Shown here piece after piece: positions 45,321 through 57,800 of a stretch of DNA of 58,583 nt. Both the position numbers and the translations under genes were made by a program. The notes beneath the pieces are model-generated. The model was not told the origin of the DNA. It worked only from the letters and a program-made list of their open reading frames with translations, and did not search any database. The stretch is from contig MNCI01002245.1 in NCBI GenBank assembly GCA_015680685.1, forward strand, positions 33,803-92,385. Reading direction: 5' to 3'. The number at the start of each line of letters is the position of its first letter. Within the stretch, counting starts at the first letter, position 1. This DNA is from Gnetum montanum. Lineage: Eukaryota; Streptophyta; Gnetopsida; Gnetales; Gnetaceae.

Positions 45321-46400
45321 GTATAAAGAGGGGGGCCTTGGTTACCTTTCTATTTTAAGGATTGGTTTTGATCTCGTTATTGTGAAACACTAGTGATGTT
45401 GACTTTGTTTCTTCCCTAGGTGAAGATGGTATCATCATTACATGGATGCATTCTTCACTAGCAAGGATGTCCTCACTGATGGGAATGAAGGTCAACATCT
45501 TTACTAGCATCTCGCAATATGCAATGAAAGTCATGACAAGGTTATACAAGATGAGGATTGTGTTCTTTTGTTTTAGCAATAACCTGACTTGTTTCATCAC
45601 ATTAAGGAAGTCCTTGTTATTGGTTGTGAAATTTTTTTTATTCCTATTATTCTTAAATTCCTCCATGCATCCCAAAATATGAACTTCATGTTTCAATTGT
45701 TGTTGCTTAGCCTCTTTCCTCTTCCCTTGTGGCTTGGATTCTTCCTATGATTTACTAGTTAAAGTAACCTGGGTAGTAGAGGTTAGGGGAATGGATGAGA
45801 TGAGAGTGGGCTTCTATGGGTCCACTTCCTTCCATGCATTATCTTGCTTATCATTTTTATCTTTAGGATTTTGTGTAGGCTTCTTACGTTACTTACTTAG
45901 TAACTTCTTGTTGTCATTACTTGGTTGGAAAGAAGAATTTATTACATTAGCTACCATAGGGGGACATTGTTCAATTGTATGGGTGGACTTAATTGAAATG
46001 AGAGGGGGAAATTTAATTACAAAAGGCTCCTTGGGAAGCATAGGTGATGGTATCCTTACAACAAAGGGGGCCCTTGAACTAGTGGAAGTTGAAGGGCCTC
46101 TTTCATTGTGAGGAAGTATCTAAGTCACAAATGGTTCCCTCGTAGGCCTTGGGTCATTTTTGTCATTGAATATTACTATGGTATATGGGCTATTGTTGAT
46201 GTTCAGTGAGTCCTTATAGACATGCATCGACTAGTTATAAGGCCTAACTAGGTTGGAGGCCTGCAAGTCATCTTTTAGCACTAGGCAAAAGTTAGTATCC
46301 TAACTTGGCAATTGATGATAGCAATAGAAATAGTTAAGTTTAAAGTATCTAGACACTAGAGGATCATCTTTGCCTACATTCGTGGGGTCTTTGGCTATCT
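45321..46400 (-). pseudogene. gag-protease linker of element B
   Basis: Minus-strand reading 45355-45696 gives DFLNVMKQVRLLLKQKNTIL, then ILYNLVMTFIAYCEMLVKML and ISEDILASEECIHVMM. Corresponding segments lie before protease in Tat elements (a helical block followed by an acidic ILxxEGxxHxxxLHI-like segment). The stretch 45750-46120 is a Pro/Ser-rich, low-information region in several frames; the plus-strand frame at 45734-46111 is its shadow. Confidence 0.55.
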
Positions 46401-48175
46401 CACATATCCTCTCATGTCTCTTACAGGCATTTTCTATCATTTGCTTATAGTACACTCTTCAATAGTTGGTCAAGGAGTTCCACTACCTTTAATTGAAACC
46501 TAGTAGATTTTGACTAGTGTTTTCACTCAAATTTAGGCATTGTGGTGGTTAATGCAGAGGCCCAAAACATTGAAAGTTGATTATTATTAGTAGGGACATT
46601 TGGTTGGTTCATTCTTGGCCCTTGGATTATTGTCTTGTTCTCCTTTGCCAGAGTGGCTATCGCTATGTTGTTTTGTCTCCCTTTCTTCTTATTATTTTGT
46701 GCATGTTGGCTCTTGTACACCACATAGGTGGGGTCATGGCTAGCTTCTATAGCATCCTCTATATTCTTAGTTTAATAAAAATCCTAACTAAGTAACTGTG
46801 GATCTAAGTAGTACAATTTCAAATTGATAAAGTCATTCAATGCCCCCTTGAATACAACTAGATGGTGAGTCTTAGCTATTAGTTTTGGAATCTCATTAAG
46901 TAAAGAATTCCATCATTGTATGAGCTTTTGCACCAGCTCAAGGGGTCCTTACTTGATCTTTATTAATTGGTCAAGGTTTGTGTCAAGTTTAAAGTTATAC
47001 TTGAAATGGTTAACAAATTGTGTAATTAGGTCTTTTAGAAAGGATATGAATCCTCTTGGTAAGTCAAAATACTAGTCTAGGGCTTTTCTTGTAAGAGACA
47101 TAGGGAAAATATGCATTATTGTGTGTGTCCAGGCTTGTAGTAGTAAGTACTTAGAATAAAAGGTTATAACGTATGATTTGGGATCATCCTTGTTGTTGTA
47201 CTTGGTAAATTGAGGTATGAGGACACTTGGGGAAAGAGTTAGTTGTGGGACTATAGGACTAATGGGATCATCTTGATAGAAATCCATTATTTTGACAATC
47301 TGGGATGTGGAAGCCTTGAGCCTTCATAACTATTCCTTTAAGTCCTAGATCATTTGGAAGGCTTGATCTAGTCCTTGAGATGCCCCCACGGATTGTGGGG
47401 TTTGCACAAAGGATTGGGTTATGAGCTATGAGACCTGTGGCCTTACAATGGGTTGTGGCATTGAGGGAAGAGGTTGAGTCATTATTGTTGTGGGTGGACT
47501 AAACAACAAAAAAGAAGTTTGTATTGGTATTTATAGCACAAGGGGAATAAAAGGGGTATGTGACCCTTGGATCAATTAAGGTCCTATTGTGGGTCCCATC
47601 TATGTGGAAAAGGAGTTAGTGGTAGTCACCTCTATCAATCATGACAACATAGATTGTGGTTATATGGCAAAAGGCATGGAAAAAGAAAAGGTTGTTACTT
47701 ATGACAATGGTTGTGTTTGGTGTGTTGCTATAATGGGAATTAGCCTAAAAATGGTTGAATAGGAAGGGGTCGAGGACTAAGGGATCTACCCTATGGAAGA
47801 GGCAAAGGGAGTTGAGGTAGGCAAGATAGCTTTGATGGTCAACTATAAAAAGAGCCCCTCCATGAAATTCGCATGTTTAAACTTAGCCCCAAACTCATCT
47901 TCTTCCTCATGTTGGTCATCCAAGCTAGCCTTCCTTTCCTCTTCATCAATCTTAATTAACTAAAAAAGGATGTCAGCATAGGTTTCATTCAATAGTATTT
48001 TATCATATGGAAAAGGTATGTATTCCTTTCCATCATAGTGGATGAGTTCATACTTCCTTTTGGCTTGTGCTTCCATTCTTGGAATGAGCATGCTAGCTTG
48101 AATTTTAACATAAATGAAGTCATAATGATCTTTGTTTATCATCAAAAATTTTGAGCTTTGTCCCTTGAGCCTAAG
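46401..48175 (-). pseudogene. gag: gag of element B (Tat lineage)
   Basis: Minus-strand homologue of the gag in element A. N-terminus (47960-48145): DHYDFIYVKIQASMLIPRME, then AKRKYELIHYDGKEYIPFPY, matching A residues ~20-65. Middle (47072-47287): DFYQDDPISPIVPQ and LTKYNNKDDPK, matching the A segment at ~1375-1480. C-terminal part (46523-46723): MVYKSQHAQNNKKKGRQNN, matching AYKNQHVAKQK of A. Between these, the frame is broken repeatedly. No zinc knuckle is seen, in keeping with the A copy. Confidence 0.78.
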
Positions 48176-49058
48176 TGATTACCTATACTTAACTATAGTG
48201 GGGTATTTGGGGTCATAAACTCTTATGGCCTATTTGCTAGATCTTGTGTTAGTCAAGTTGAAAGATAAAAAAATTGATTGGCTAAATGACATTGTTGATA
48301 ATGTTTGAAATTGACCTAATAGAATGTTTAATTAACTAATGGAATAAAATTTGCATCAAGTGGGATTATGAAAAAGTAAAAGGAGGTGTGGCTACCAAAA
48401 GGTTATGCACTATAACTATAAAATATAGTGCAAGTTGCAATGAAAAAGGGGATATACCTTTTACTCAAGAAAACATAAGAAGTTTATCTCAAACCTCCAC
48501 CATGTTAGGCTTGCTAGTAGTATCCACACTGGAGGTGGAGAGGAAGGAAGAAGGGGGTAAGATAAATAATCTTACATCTTCTCACACAATTTTTGGGTTT
48601 TTCCTTATTAGGTTTGATAATTGCTAGCCAATAATTAAAGTGAAAAATCTTGTTGTTTCAAAGGTTTTATTGATTTTGGCTAAAACACCAACACTGGCCT
48701 TGATAGAAAATTTTCACAATAAAGGGGCCTAAGGTTTTAGGTGGTTGTGAGGAGCAACACTAGTCTTTGAAATACACAAAGGTAGGTGCAACTTGGAACC
48801 ACGTTGGCCTTACAATTTCTAGCAATAGCCATAAAATTGTTTTCAAATCCCAAATCACCTACAACATCCACACTAGGTTTTGGTTGTAGGGAGATGGGTG
48901 GCAAGATTGGTTTTTATGTTAAAAAAATGAAGTTGTTAAAATTTAAAAATGTTTTGATGTAAATTCAAGGTTTTAGACTTGAAAACAACGTTGTTATAGT
49001 GGCCAATAGGATTGGACATAGAACTTGGGAAGAGGTCCTCCTTCTAGTGCTAGAAAAT
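48176..49058 (-). other. Leader and primer site of element B
   Basis: Untranslated leader between the 5' LTR and gag. The reverse complement of about 49035-49058 reads ATTTTCTAGCACTAGAAGGA, a decayed form of the element A primer site (TGGCGCTAGAAGGAGGG) at the same place next to the LTR. The rest has no recognisable feature; the plus-strand frame at 48388-48627 appears to be chance. Confidence 0.6.
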
Positions 49059-50589
49059 TGTAGCAACTACAAAATTTGGTTATTGAAAAACTAAAGATCC
49101 CAATCAACATATCTTTAATTTCATATCCTAAGGGCCTTCAAAAATAGAATTTGAGGTGCCCTAGATGGTCTTACCAATCACCCAAGGACTTATAGAATGT
49201 AAACAAGGCTAATAAAAATACAAATGATGTAAATATGATTTTAGAAAAATGAATAGAATAATACAAAATTATAAAAATTTGCACAGAAAATAGAACTATA
49301 AACTTTATTATAATAAAATATTGGGAAAAAAGAAGAGATTGGGATGTTAACAAATTATTTTTGGGGATGCAAAGAATTCATTTCAATGGGGATTTGAAGT
49401 CTATTCAAGTTGGTAATCTTGGACATCATAGTCAGCTCTATGATACAAATGCTCCACAACTCTCAAAATTGTAAAACCTTAATGTACTTCTTACCAGATC
49501 TACAATGTTGGTGGTGTAAGGGGGTAAGATGCATGGGGGGTTTTAGGGCACAATGAAGAGCCATGATTGGAGTCTTAATGCCCAATTTGCTCAGCATTGC
49601 CACAAAATCTCACACAAGATCAAGGGTTGAATAATGGTCAAAATGGTTGTTAGTTCCATGCTAGAAAATTTCCAAGAGTGTTTTGTCTACATTGAGTTTT
49701 CAAAGCTCTTGAATGCCAAAAAATTGGAATCCTCTCATGGTGTACAAGCTTGCTTTATATAGGTTTCATGGCCATAATTAGGATTTCAAATTTCTATCCT
49801 AATTGCTATCAGATTTCTATCACATGCAAGTGTTGTAGGTGTCTAAATCCAACATGGTTTCCATGTATGGTAAGTTCTAATACCCCCAAGATTCCAAAAC
49901 CATTTTAGTTACCAAAAATAGTAAATGGAAATTTTACCCACATTGGCTCCTCCACCCACATTTGCCTTCTAGGAGCAATGCTAGGCCTATAGGAACCATG
50001 TTGGATTGCATGGGCAATGTTGGGTTGCATGAGCAACATTAGGTTTGTTGAGGTTATGTTGGACCTATAGGAGCCATGCTGGAGTTGCTATAGCAATGCT
50101 GGGATTTCAAGAGTCATTTTGGAGCTGCTAGAGCAATGCTAGGATTTTTGGACTAATGCTAAACATGTTAAAATCTAGGAGAAATGCTAGGATTGTACAA
50201 GTGACACTGAGGCTATAGGAGCCACATTGAGGCTTCCATAGCCAAACATCCAAATGCTAAGCATAGGTAACTCTAGTGTAGAAAAGGTTACACCCACCAC
50301 AAAATCCATGAAAATGCTAATTTTGATAGTCCAAAAGGTATTTTGACCCCCACCTCCCTTCCTCCCACCCTAAGCCCAAATATGGACACACTATGACTTT
50401 TTTCACCTAGGGATTAAGGGTATGACTCCTTCTGAGGCATTGTTTCTACCCCAAAAGTCAAGGTATGCAAAATTGCATCTAGTGCATGGCAATCTTCACA
50501 TATTATGATGAAATTATAGCCTCAAGTTTCATGGGGTAAGAGTTACAATGTGAGAAGGTTACAACATGCATTTTCTTGGTGGTGTTTCA
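49059..50589 (-). mobile_element. 5' LTR of element B
   Basis: 1531 bases, edges TGTAGCAACTAC and GGTGTTTCA in plus orientation, homologous throughout to 28563-30046. A minus-strand TATA box is the reverse of TTTATATAGG near 49753-49762. The segment at 49990-50180 holds the same degenerate TTGGGTTGCATGAGCAA-type repeat as the partner LTR, but with different unit arrangement. Confidence 0.82.
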
Positions 50590-52120
50590 TTAATCAAAGT
50601 AAAATATATAAAGTAAAGTGCCAAATATTCAAGAAAATTGAAAAACATATAAAGAATGGTGTAAAATAAAGAGTTGAAAAATAGAGTATCCATCACAAAA
50701 TATTAACGTGAATAGCCTTCTCTCCTACAATTGAGTTGGAAGTAGGAGATTTGAAAGATAGAATCTACTTGTCCATCGATTGGGATGTTCATGTTACTAG
50801 TTAGCCTTGGTTCAAGGAAAGGTTTCAGTTATTGAATGTTGACTAGAAACCACTTATCTGGGCTAGAAGGATGGTAAATCATCATGACCTTGAAAGGAAA
50901 CATTACATGAATAATATACAGTCCTTCCCATAGTGTCTAAAATTTTGTGCATTGTGGTACATGCGTGGGATTCAAGTAAAGAACCTTAACTTCTACTTAG
51001 AATTTAAATTTTCTTATCCTTAAGTCATGATGTTGTTTGGTGTGTTACTTGTACACTTCTTTTATGGAAATGACTACTAATCAATTTTCTTCTAGCATAT
51101 TCAATGTCATTAATCATCATCTTTGTGCTAGACTCAAATTAAGATCAAGTTCACAAGTTGTTGAAAGTGCATGAAGCTCTACTTGAACTGGAAGAGTTGG
51201 TATTTTTCTGTATACTGATTCATAAGGGAAATAACTAATAGAAAATTTCTAACTTGATTAATAAGCCTAGAGAGCATCATTAAGTTTTATGCTTCAATCT
51301 CTCCTATATTTACTAATGGTATGTGTTAGTATCCTAATTATCTTCCTATTTGTAACTTCTACTGGATCGGTAACTTGAAGATGATATGGAGTTGTTAGTT
51401 TGTGTTCCATCCTTAAGTGTTGCATCAATTTCTAAAACGTTTCACCTTTGAAACATGTTCCATTGTCAGAAATAAGTATCCTTGGCACACCAAACCTATT
51501 TACCACATTCTATTATGCAAATTGTAACATTGTAGAGATGAATTATTGATGATAGTGGCAACTTTAACCCATTTAGTATAGTAGTGAACTACTACAATGA
51601 TGTACACCTTTTCATTGGACATGGGATTAATGGATCCCATAAAATCAATGCCCCAGAGATTGAAAGGCTCCAGTGGTTGAATCCACCATTGGAACCTTTC
51701 CACTCATACAGTCATTCCTCCATCTCATTGGCAATGTTCATAGGAATGGGAGAACTGATGAGTGTCCCTAAAGATGATTGGCCAGTAACATCTTTCCATG
51801 AGGATTTTAATGGTCATCCTCCTTTTAGCATAATGGCTCCTACATGGACCCTCATAAGCATCCTGGAGAATTCAAAGTTGATCATTATTGGTCATGCACC
51901 ATCTTACCAAGCCATCAACATATTCCTTGTAAAGGTTTTCCTTGATTTCCATGCATAGTTTGGCTTGATGAAGAAACTATTGTTTCTTTTTGGTATCCCA
52001 TTCTTATGGTGTCTCCTGAGTGAGTAGATCAAAGAGGAAGTTCTTGTACTAATCAGTACCTTTAGGACTTTGCATTTGAATAGTTTTGACAAAGAGAAGT
52101 TCATCTAGAAATTGGTTAGA
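50590..52120 (-). pseudogene. Integrase of element E
   Basis: Minus strand. The N-terminal zinc region is degraded (about 51750-51900). The core is clear at 51500-51703: ERFQWWIQPLEPFNLWGIDF (first Asp), then MSNEKVYIIVVVHYYTKWVK. After a stop at ~51497 come RILISDNGTCF (second Asp), LMQHLRMEHKLTTPYHLQ and an Asn-rich segment around the third catalytic position, then AY and FSISYFPYESVY. The C-terminal part includes LWEGLYIIHVMFPFK (about 50900-50950) and WFLVNIQ.LKPFLEPR. It is cut at 50589 by the LTR of element B. Confidence 0.8.
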
Positions 52121-53450
52121 TAAAGGTCCCTCATCCTCTTTGTTATCCCATTGTAACCAAGACAATAGGTTAGCAACCACATTCTCAGTTCCCTTTCTAT
52201 CTACCAGGTTGAGATTGAGATCCTATAGAATTACTAGTTACCATATGACATAGGGGCTCACCATCACTATGATCTATGTGTACAAAAATTTAATATTTGA
52301 GCACATAGTTCCTGAATTTTTCTAAGGCATACACAACCACCATGAGCTTCTTCTCCATGGTGGTGTAGTTCAATTATGTTTCCACAATGCTTCAGCTTGC
52401 ATAATGAATGTAGTAAGGATGTTTTTGATTATCAAATTATGTAAGCACAATGCCCAAACCATAATTGGATGTATTAGTTATAATGCAAAATGGCTTGAAC
52501 TAGTCAAGAGCAAGTATGATTGGATTTTCTATAAGCTTCCTCTTTAACTATTGGAATTCATTCTTGCATTCCCTAGTCTAGGTGAAAGGTGCATTTTTCT
52601 TCATTAGCTCCATCAATGATTTATCAATTTTTGAGAAGTTCTAAATGAAGTGCCTACAATAACCAATGTGGCCAAGGAATGACTTTACATCTTTGACCAT
52701 GTTGAGTTTCCTAGTGATTCCTTGGATGACTTGTACTTTTTTGGGATCCACCTAAATCTCTTTTCATGAAATTCTATGCCTTAGCACAATGCCTTCTTGG
52801 ACCATTAGGTAGCTTTTCTACTAGTTAAGCTTTAGTTAGTCTCCACACATCTTTGAAGCACCTACTTAAGATGGTTAAAGGCTTGCTCAAATGTAGCATC
52901 ATCAATAGAGAATTCATCCATGAATAATTCTATCCCACTACCAATATATTACTAAAAGATATTGAGCACCAAGCATTAAAATGTAGCAGGAGCATTACAT
53001 AGGTCAAATGGCATGTTTTTATATGAAAAAGTTCCCCAGGAACTTGTGAATGTAGTTTTGAGCTAGTCCTCTAGTACAATCTGAATTTGGTTATAGCAGC
53101 TATAACTATCTAGAATGTTGTAATATGCCCTACTATGGTGTCCAATACTTGATCAACAAATGGAAATGAAAAATGATCCTTGAAGGTTGCCATGTTCAAT
53201 AGCTGAAAATCTATATAGACTCTCCATTTCCCCCCTTTCTTAGGTACAATAATGAGTGAACTAACCCATTCACTATCCATAATTGAGTAGATGAATCCAA
53301 CCTTGAGAAATTATTCAACCTCTTCTTTAAAAACCTACTTCAATCTTGGATTTAGTCTTTGTTGTAGCTATCTTTTTTGCTTGATGGAGAAACCTATATA
53401 GATGCAATGTTGGGATATCTATGAATCAATTCTTTTAAGTTTTTAATATG
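52121..53450 (-). pseudogene. RT and RNase H of element E
   Basis: Minus strand, Athila-like. The catalytic box reads FMDEFSIDDATFEQ-like sequence near 52900-52945 (family pattern FMDDFSV; first residue pair Asp-Glu here), broken by stops in the raw frame. Downstream are NLKLN, MVQEGIVL.HRIS, DVKSFLGHIGYCRHFI and FSKIDKSLMELMKKNAPFT. RNase H includes KPFCIITNTSNYGLGIVLT, HYAS.SIVET.LNYTTMEKK and VVVYALEKFRNYVLKY (about 52270-52360), ending IFVHIDHS. Numerous stops are present; many are TAG or TAA at expected Gln or Trp codons. Confidence 0.78.
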
Positions 53451-53939
53451 ACCAAGTAGAGGTTTTTTTCTAATTTTTCACCACATTTAATAGCTTATGT
53501 TTTTGTTTTGGAGAGGGATTGACATTGATGATTACCAACTTTCCATTAGTAAGAAAAGAACATTTCATAGTTTCTAGTAAAGCTTTTAGTTCAAGGGGCT
53601 CTTGTTTAAAGTTATCAAGGATCTCCAACTCTCCTCAATCTATGTTACTTAATGTGTGTGAGAGTTGGCGATGGAGTTTCTCCATTTTATTTATGTTTTC
53701 AACAAAGGTGCTAGTGAGGCTCTCTGATGGTTATATGTACATGATGGATTTAGCTTGGTGATCTATTATCAACCACTAGGTATCCTCTTGTTTTGTGAAT
53801 GTTTCATACAAACACACTTAAATAACCACTATTTCAACACTTTGATTGAATGCTTGGAATGATGTATCTTTGACTGTCCATAGTTTTTGCATGCAATGCC
53901 ACCCTGTGTCACTATATATGATGCATGGAACCCTCTTCT

Positions 53940-54270
53940 TCTTCACTTTTACAAATCTATTTTCCTTGGATATTTCTAAGGAAAGATCTCAAATCCCCAT
54001 TCTGACATCTATGGTACTCAACTATGCCCTTCCCATGATGATAGGAAAGTACCCCTTATAATTTTTCACATGGATCATAAGGAAATTAGTAGGATAAGAC
54101 CACCCATATATGGTGGTCACAATGTCTTCCACTAGCTCTAGAGAAACACTGATGGACTAGTCTACTAGCTCAAGTTTGACGTTTCTCTTCTTCATAGGAA
54201 ATAGGTTTAAGATCTTATACATTTCTTGCAAGATTAATTTTATCTTGTAATTTAATAAAGCATTGCATGG
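53940..54270 (-). pseudogene. Protease of element E
   Basis: Minus-strand counterpart of the C1 protease. The active site reads ALLNYKIKLIL (LLDLGSSVNLI in C1), so it is dead. It is followed by LVEDIVTTIYGWSYPTNFLM and YFPIIMGRA.LSTIDVRM (about 54000-54130). The linker between protease and RT (53450-53940) is present in several frames; the plus-strand frames at 53519-53761 and 53846-54061 are shadows of it. Confidence 0.72.
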
Positions 54271-56177
54271 TTCATTCCCTTTAATCTATAAATACATTAG
54301 AGGACTCTTAGGATCATATCATTTTCTAGAAAGGTGACCAATCTTGATCTAATTAGTGATTGCATGGGTCAACATAATAGTATGGATGTTGGAGGCTTTT
54401 TGACTTGAAGGTAGCTTGATGGTATTGTTAGAGATAGAGATGGTAGGGTTAACAACCCACACTTGCCTGTGTGGGTTTTATGGGGTTGTCATTTCTGAAT
54501 AATGGTATCTTATGAGGCTTTGTTTTAGAATCAATCATATGCATATCTTATTATAGATTTACTACCCTCATGGTGTTTTTACACTATGATTGTGGTGGAA
54601 TTTCATTTCCATGGATGGAGCATGTGATAAAGATGTAGTTGATTATGGTGCAAGTGTTGACAAATGATGTGAAGGTTGAAAAGGAAAAGGAGACTCCCCC
54701 TTTGAAGAAGATGCTTTGTAGTATTTTGGAGGGGAGTAATGGTAAGGCAAGGAAGCATGACTAGAGAAGTCACACGGAGACATAGGATGCTAGACATAAT
54801 AACTGTAATGGTTTGGCTATCCATAGGGATACTAATGCCCTCGTGGTGACATTCCCTATGATTGTGAGCATTTCTACTATTGATACTCCTCATAATATTG
54901 AGGAGGTACTTTACTTAGATAGTATGTTGATTGATGGAACTACTCCCTATAGTTGTCTTATGGATAAGGCAACTGTCTCAGTGCTTACCTTTTTAAAAAC
55001 TTGGGATTCAGTAAATACATCCTAGACTCTTGCAGATGTGATAGCACTAGGTAATGTTCCTTAGGATATTCATATGGGAAAATCTCAAAACTATCGTCAT
55101 CTATTTAAGAACTTGCAACCTCTTTCACAACTATAGCTTTTCCCTTGTTCTAATAATAACCCTGATCTATGTTCTTCTTTTTTCTTCTTTCTTGACCACT
55201 ACTTCCTTGGTTCTTTCATTCCTCTATAACTTTTAGAGCTTCTTAGAAATTCTCATCCAAGGAATCCCACATTTAATTCACCTTAGCCAATATCTCAATG
55301 ACATATTTCTATATCAATAAGTTCTTTCTTTATAGTATTTCATGAAGTTGTGCCTCCCCATTTTAGTCATAGAAATGTACCTCTCTTTTCCAAATAAAAG
55401 GGTTCCTGTTATACTCTTTTGCACTTTCATGCTTTCTCAACTCCCCTTCTTCTTTAGTCATCTAATTAATTATCCTTTGAATCTTACTAGCCTACATCTC
55501 AAAAAGTCTTCCCTGGGCATAAACCCCAAGGATTTTTCTTATTTCATTTTTGAGCCCATCTATGATATGGCAAAGCTATTCTCATTGGGTGTACCCATAG
55601 CCTAGGCATTAGTGTAATAAATAGTATTACCTAACGAATGTTGTATCCAAGGACTTATGATTTTGTTATTTCTAGCTTTAGATTTGCCTTTGTAAGTTGG
55701 ACACTCTAGAGTATGTTTAGTACTTATCATTACAGAGTTGCAACATAGTAGTCCACCAATAAATGGATTTTGATTCAAAGAATCAATACCAACTTTCTAC
55801 TTCAAAAATGAATTTCTATGGGAATAATGTCAAATTTTGTCATTCATTCTCTATGTTTTGCAAGGCACAAGCATCATGAAAGGCTTAAAGATAATTTTGT
55901 GAATCTGAGTTATATCCCCCTTCAAACCTGGAGGTATGATTCATATCTAGCCTCTTAATTCTTCTATCTTTTTTATGCCTTGTTAGTTTTTTGACTACCT
56001 TTGAAATGTTAAGCATATTTTGGGTAGTTAAAAAAGGCTCATCACAATCATGATGATCACGATGGCCATGTTCATGGCCATGATGTCTATGATGAGTTCT
56101 ACTATGCCTTCAATTCCTATCATCATTGTAGACTAGTGATGAGTATTCCTTCTTGTCATGTGGATGACCTAGGTTTG
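54271..56177 (-). pseudogene. gag: gag of element E
   Basis: Minus-strand gag homologous to C1, C2 and D. The core segment near 55900-55960 corresponds to the PRFEGGYN block (plus-strand CCCCCTTCAAACCTGGAGG in reverse). A His/Asp-rich low-complexity segment (reverse of 56045-56100) parallels D 20400-20500. The C-terminal part (54600-54900) is the Q/H/Y/P-rich tail. Many stops and frame changes; no zinc knuckle recognised. Confidence 0.65.
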
Positions 56178-56197
56178 ATCCCTAGTAATGGTGCTAA
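56178..56197 (-). promoter_or_regulatory. Primer-binding site of element E
   Basis: The reverse complement begins TTAGCACCATTACTAGGGAT, adjoining the LTR edge. It matches the tRNA-Asp-type site TTGGCGCCGTTGCCGGGGAT with decay changes, parallel to the sites of C1 and D. This fixes the minus orientation of E. Confidence 0.68.
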
Positions 56198-57058
56198 TGA
56201 TGAGTAGTAGGGATACCCTACACCCAACCATATGAATGAAAAGTATGTACTACTAATCTGGTAGAATTTCATGAACTTAGTTCCTAAGTTTGCCCATAGT
56301 CCTAAACTATGAGTCAAGGAGTTTCATGATTGTTGTCTTCCTAACTCATACTTGTGTATGCTATGTGTATAGTTAAATGTAAGTTAAGGTATATGATATT
56401 TTTTTTATTTATATTTTTATACTTTTTATCTTAATTTCCATATGGAAAACTAAATATTTAATGATTAATTATTTTAACTACCTAACTATTCTAAAGGCTA
56501 GCTATCTTAACATAAGTAGTCATTCCCACTTGTTACACATATCCCAAACTTGTATAAATGCTAGTGGGTTACCAAGTGATGATTAATGAGTGTCCCAAAT
56601 GGCCATTGCTAGGATTACCAAGCACAATAATTTATGCTCAATGCATTCATACTTATGTGTTCATGACTAATTACATTAAGTATTTATAACTTGGAATATA
56701 TAATGCATGGACAATAAAGTATTGGTAATGAAGATTAAGCTAATCCAAGTGCTACAATGAATGTCAAAAATCTTGACTTTATTGTCATGCACACCAAATA
56801 TTTTAGGTACATGGCACTTGAATAAAGTCCTATATAATCTCTTTCACTCACACTGTGGGCACTCAAAGGAAACTATTCTAACTCTAAGAAATACAAAATG
56901 CAAGGGCTTCACTATGCTATTCACACAATATATCATAATTGTGATTGGTGCACACATTTATATAGGTTGCACATACACTAGCATTTATGCATCTATGTCA
57001 ATGCATGTCACCATGCACCAATGCATGCCCATTGACACAACCTATTTATGATGCTTCA
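56198..57058 (-). mobile_element. 5' LTR of element E
   Basis: 861 bases from TGATGAGTAG to GATGCTTCA in plus orientation, homologous to 24568-25416. A minus-strand TATA box is the reverse of TTTATATAGG (about 56957-56966). The conserved central GGGTTACCAAG / GATTACCAAG words are shared with C1 and D. Confidence 0.8.
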
Positions 57059-57790
57059 TTAGAAGGTTATTGGAATTAGAAAAATTCACCTAGAGAATGC
57101 TTAATCCAAGTTCATGCTAAGAAGGTGAAACTTGATCATTATGATGGAGCCTTAGGATCTATAGGTTAAGCAAAATATTGGCTCGATACCTTAAAGAATT
57201 ATTTTGATGTGTTGAATTTACCAAGTTAGAAAATTTTAGAGGTGATCTCTTTGTACTTAAGAGGATTTTTTGCAACATGTGGGATGGGTTGAGATCTCAA
57301 GGATTAATTACAAACTAGCTTAACATTTTCCATGACATCAAATAAAAATTTGAACCTATTTCCTTCCTCAAGGAGCATAAGATGAAATTTAGCTTTATAA
57401 GATTGGGTTGACAATATATGGAAAATTATTACAAAAAGTTCTATGATCTTTCCAAGTATGTAAGTTATTAAGATGAAGATGAATTGGCTTTGAAGTTCAT
57501 AGGTATACTACATGGTGAATTACATCCCCAACCATGTGCCCATAATCCACAAATGATCAATGAAGCATATAAAATTACTAAGGACTATGAAGAATCAAAC
57601 CAAGTATGAACTACAACTATTCATTAAGCAATTGTGGAAGAGACACCTAACAAAAGAACTTGATTCTAATGTTTTACTTGCGATGAAGATTACTTCAATA
57701 AGAACTATCCAAAATTACGAGTAAGGATTCAAAGAAACAATTAAAATAAAAACCAAAAACCCAACACTACTATGGTCAATGAAAAAGAAT
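57059..57790 (+). pseudogene. gag: gag (core and zinc knuckle) of element G
   Basis: Plus-strand gag resuming after the E insertion. VKLDHYDGALGSIG (about 57125-57170) is the gag entry motif. It is followed by KYWL.TLKNYFDVLNLPS, ISLYLRGFFATCGMG, then (another frame) KFEPISFLKEHKMKF, YMENYYKKFYDLSKYV and DEDELALKFIGILHGELHPQ (about 57470-57530). A decayed zinc knuckle, CFTCDEDYFNKNYP (about 57675-57715), has kept the first two Cys but lost His and the last Cys. The frame is broken repeatedly. Confidence 0.7.
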
Positions 57791-57800
57791 AGTAACTACC

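Larger units (their letters stand above)
28563..50589 (-). mobile_element. Element B: Tat-lineage Ty3/gypsy, split by F
   Basis: Two same-orientation LTRs of ~1.5 kb (28563-30046 and 49059-50589) flank minus-strand gag, protease, RT, two RNase H domains and integrase. The second RNase H is the hallmark of the Tat lineage. Flanking 5-mers TTAAA (28558-28562) and TTAAT (50590-50594) fit a decayed target-site duplication. Total 22.0 kb; without F (about 10.2 kb) it would be ~11.8 kb. Confidence 0.82.
24568..57058 (-). mobile_element. Element E: Athila-like Ty3/gypsy split by element B
   Basis: Bounded by two homologous LTRs in the same orientation (24568-25416 and 56198-57058), with the primer site beside the right-hand one, so the element reads on the minus strand. 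It contains gag, protease, RT, RNase H, integrase and a 3' extra ORF remnant. Subtracting element B (28563-50589, 22.0 kb) leaves about 10.5 kb, normal for Athila. No clear target duplication remains (GAAGA on the left, TTAGA on the right). Confidence 0.75.

Noticed and set aside
45734-46111. Plus-strand hydrophobic frame of 125 codons
   Set aside because: It is opposite the gag-protease region of element B, with no start context or homology; probably a shadow.
51584-51958. Plus-strand 124-codon frame
   Set aside because: It is opposite the well-supported integrase core of element E on the minus strand.
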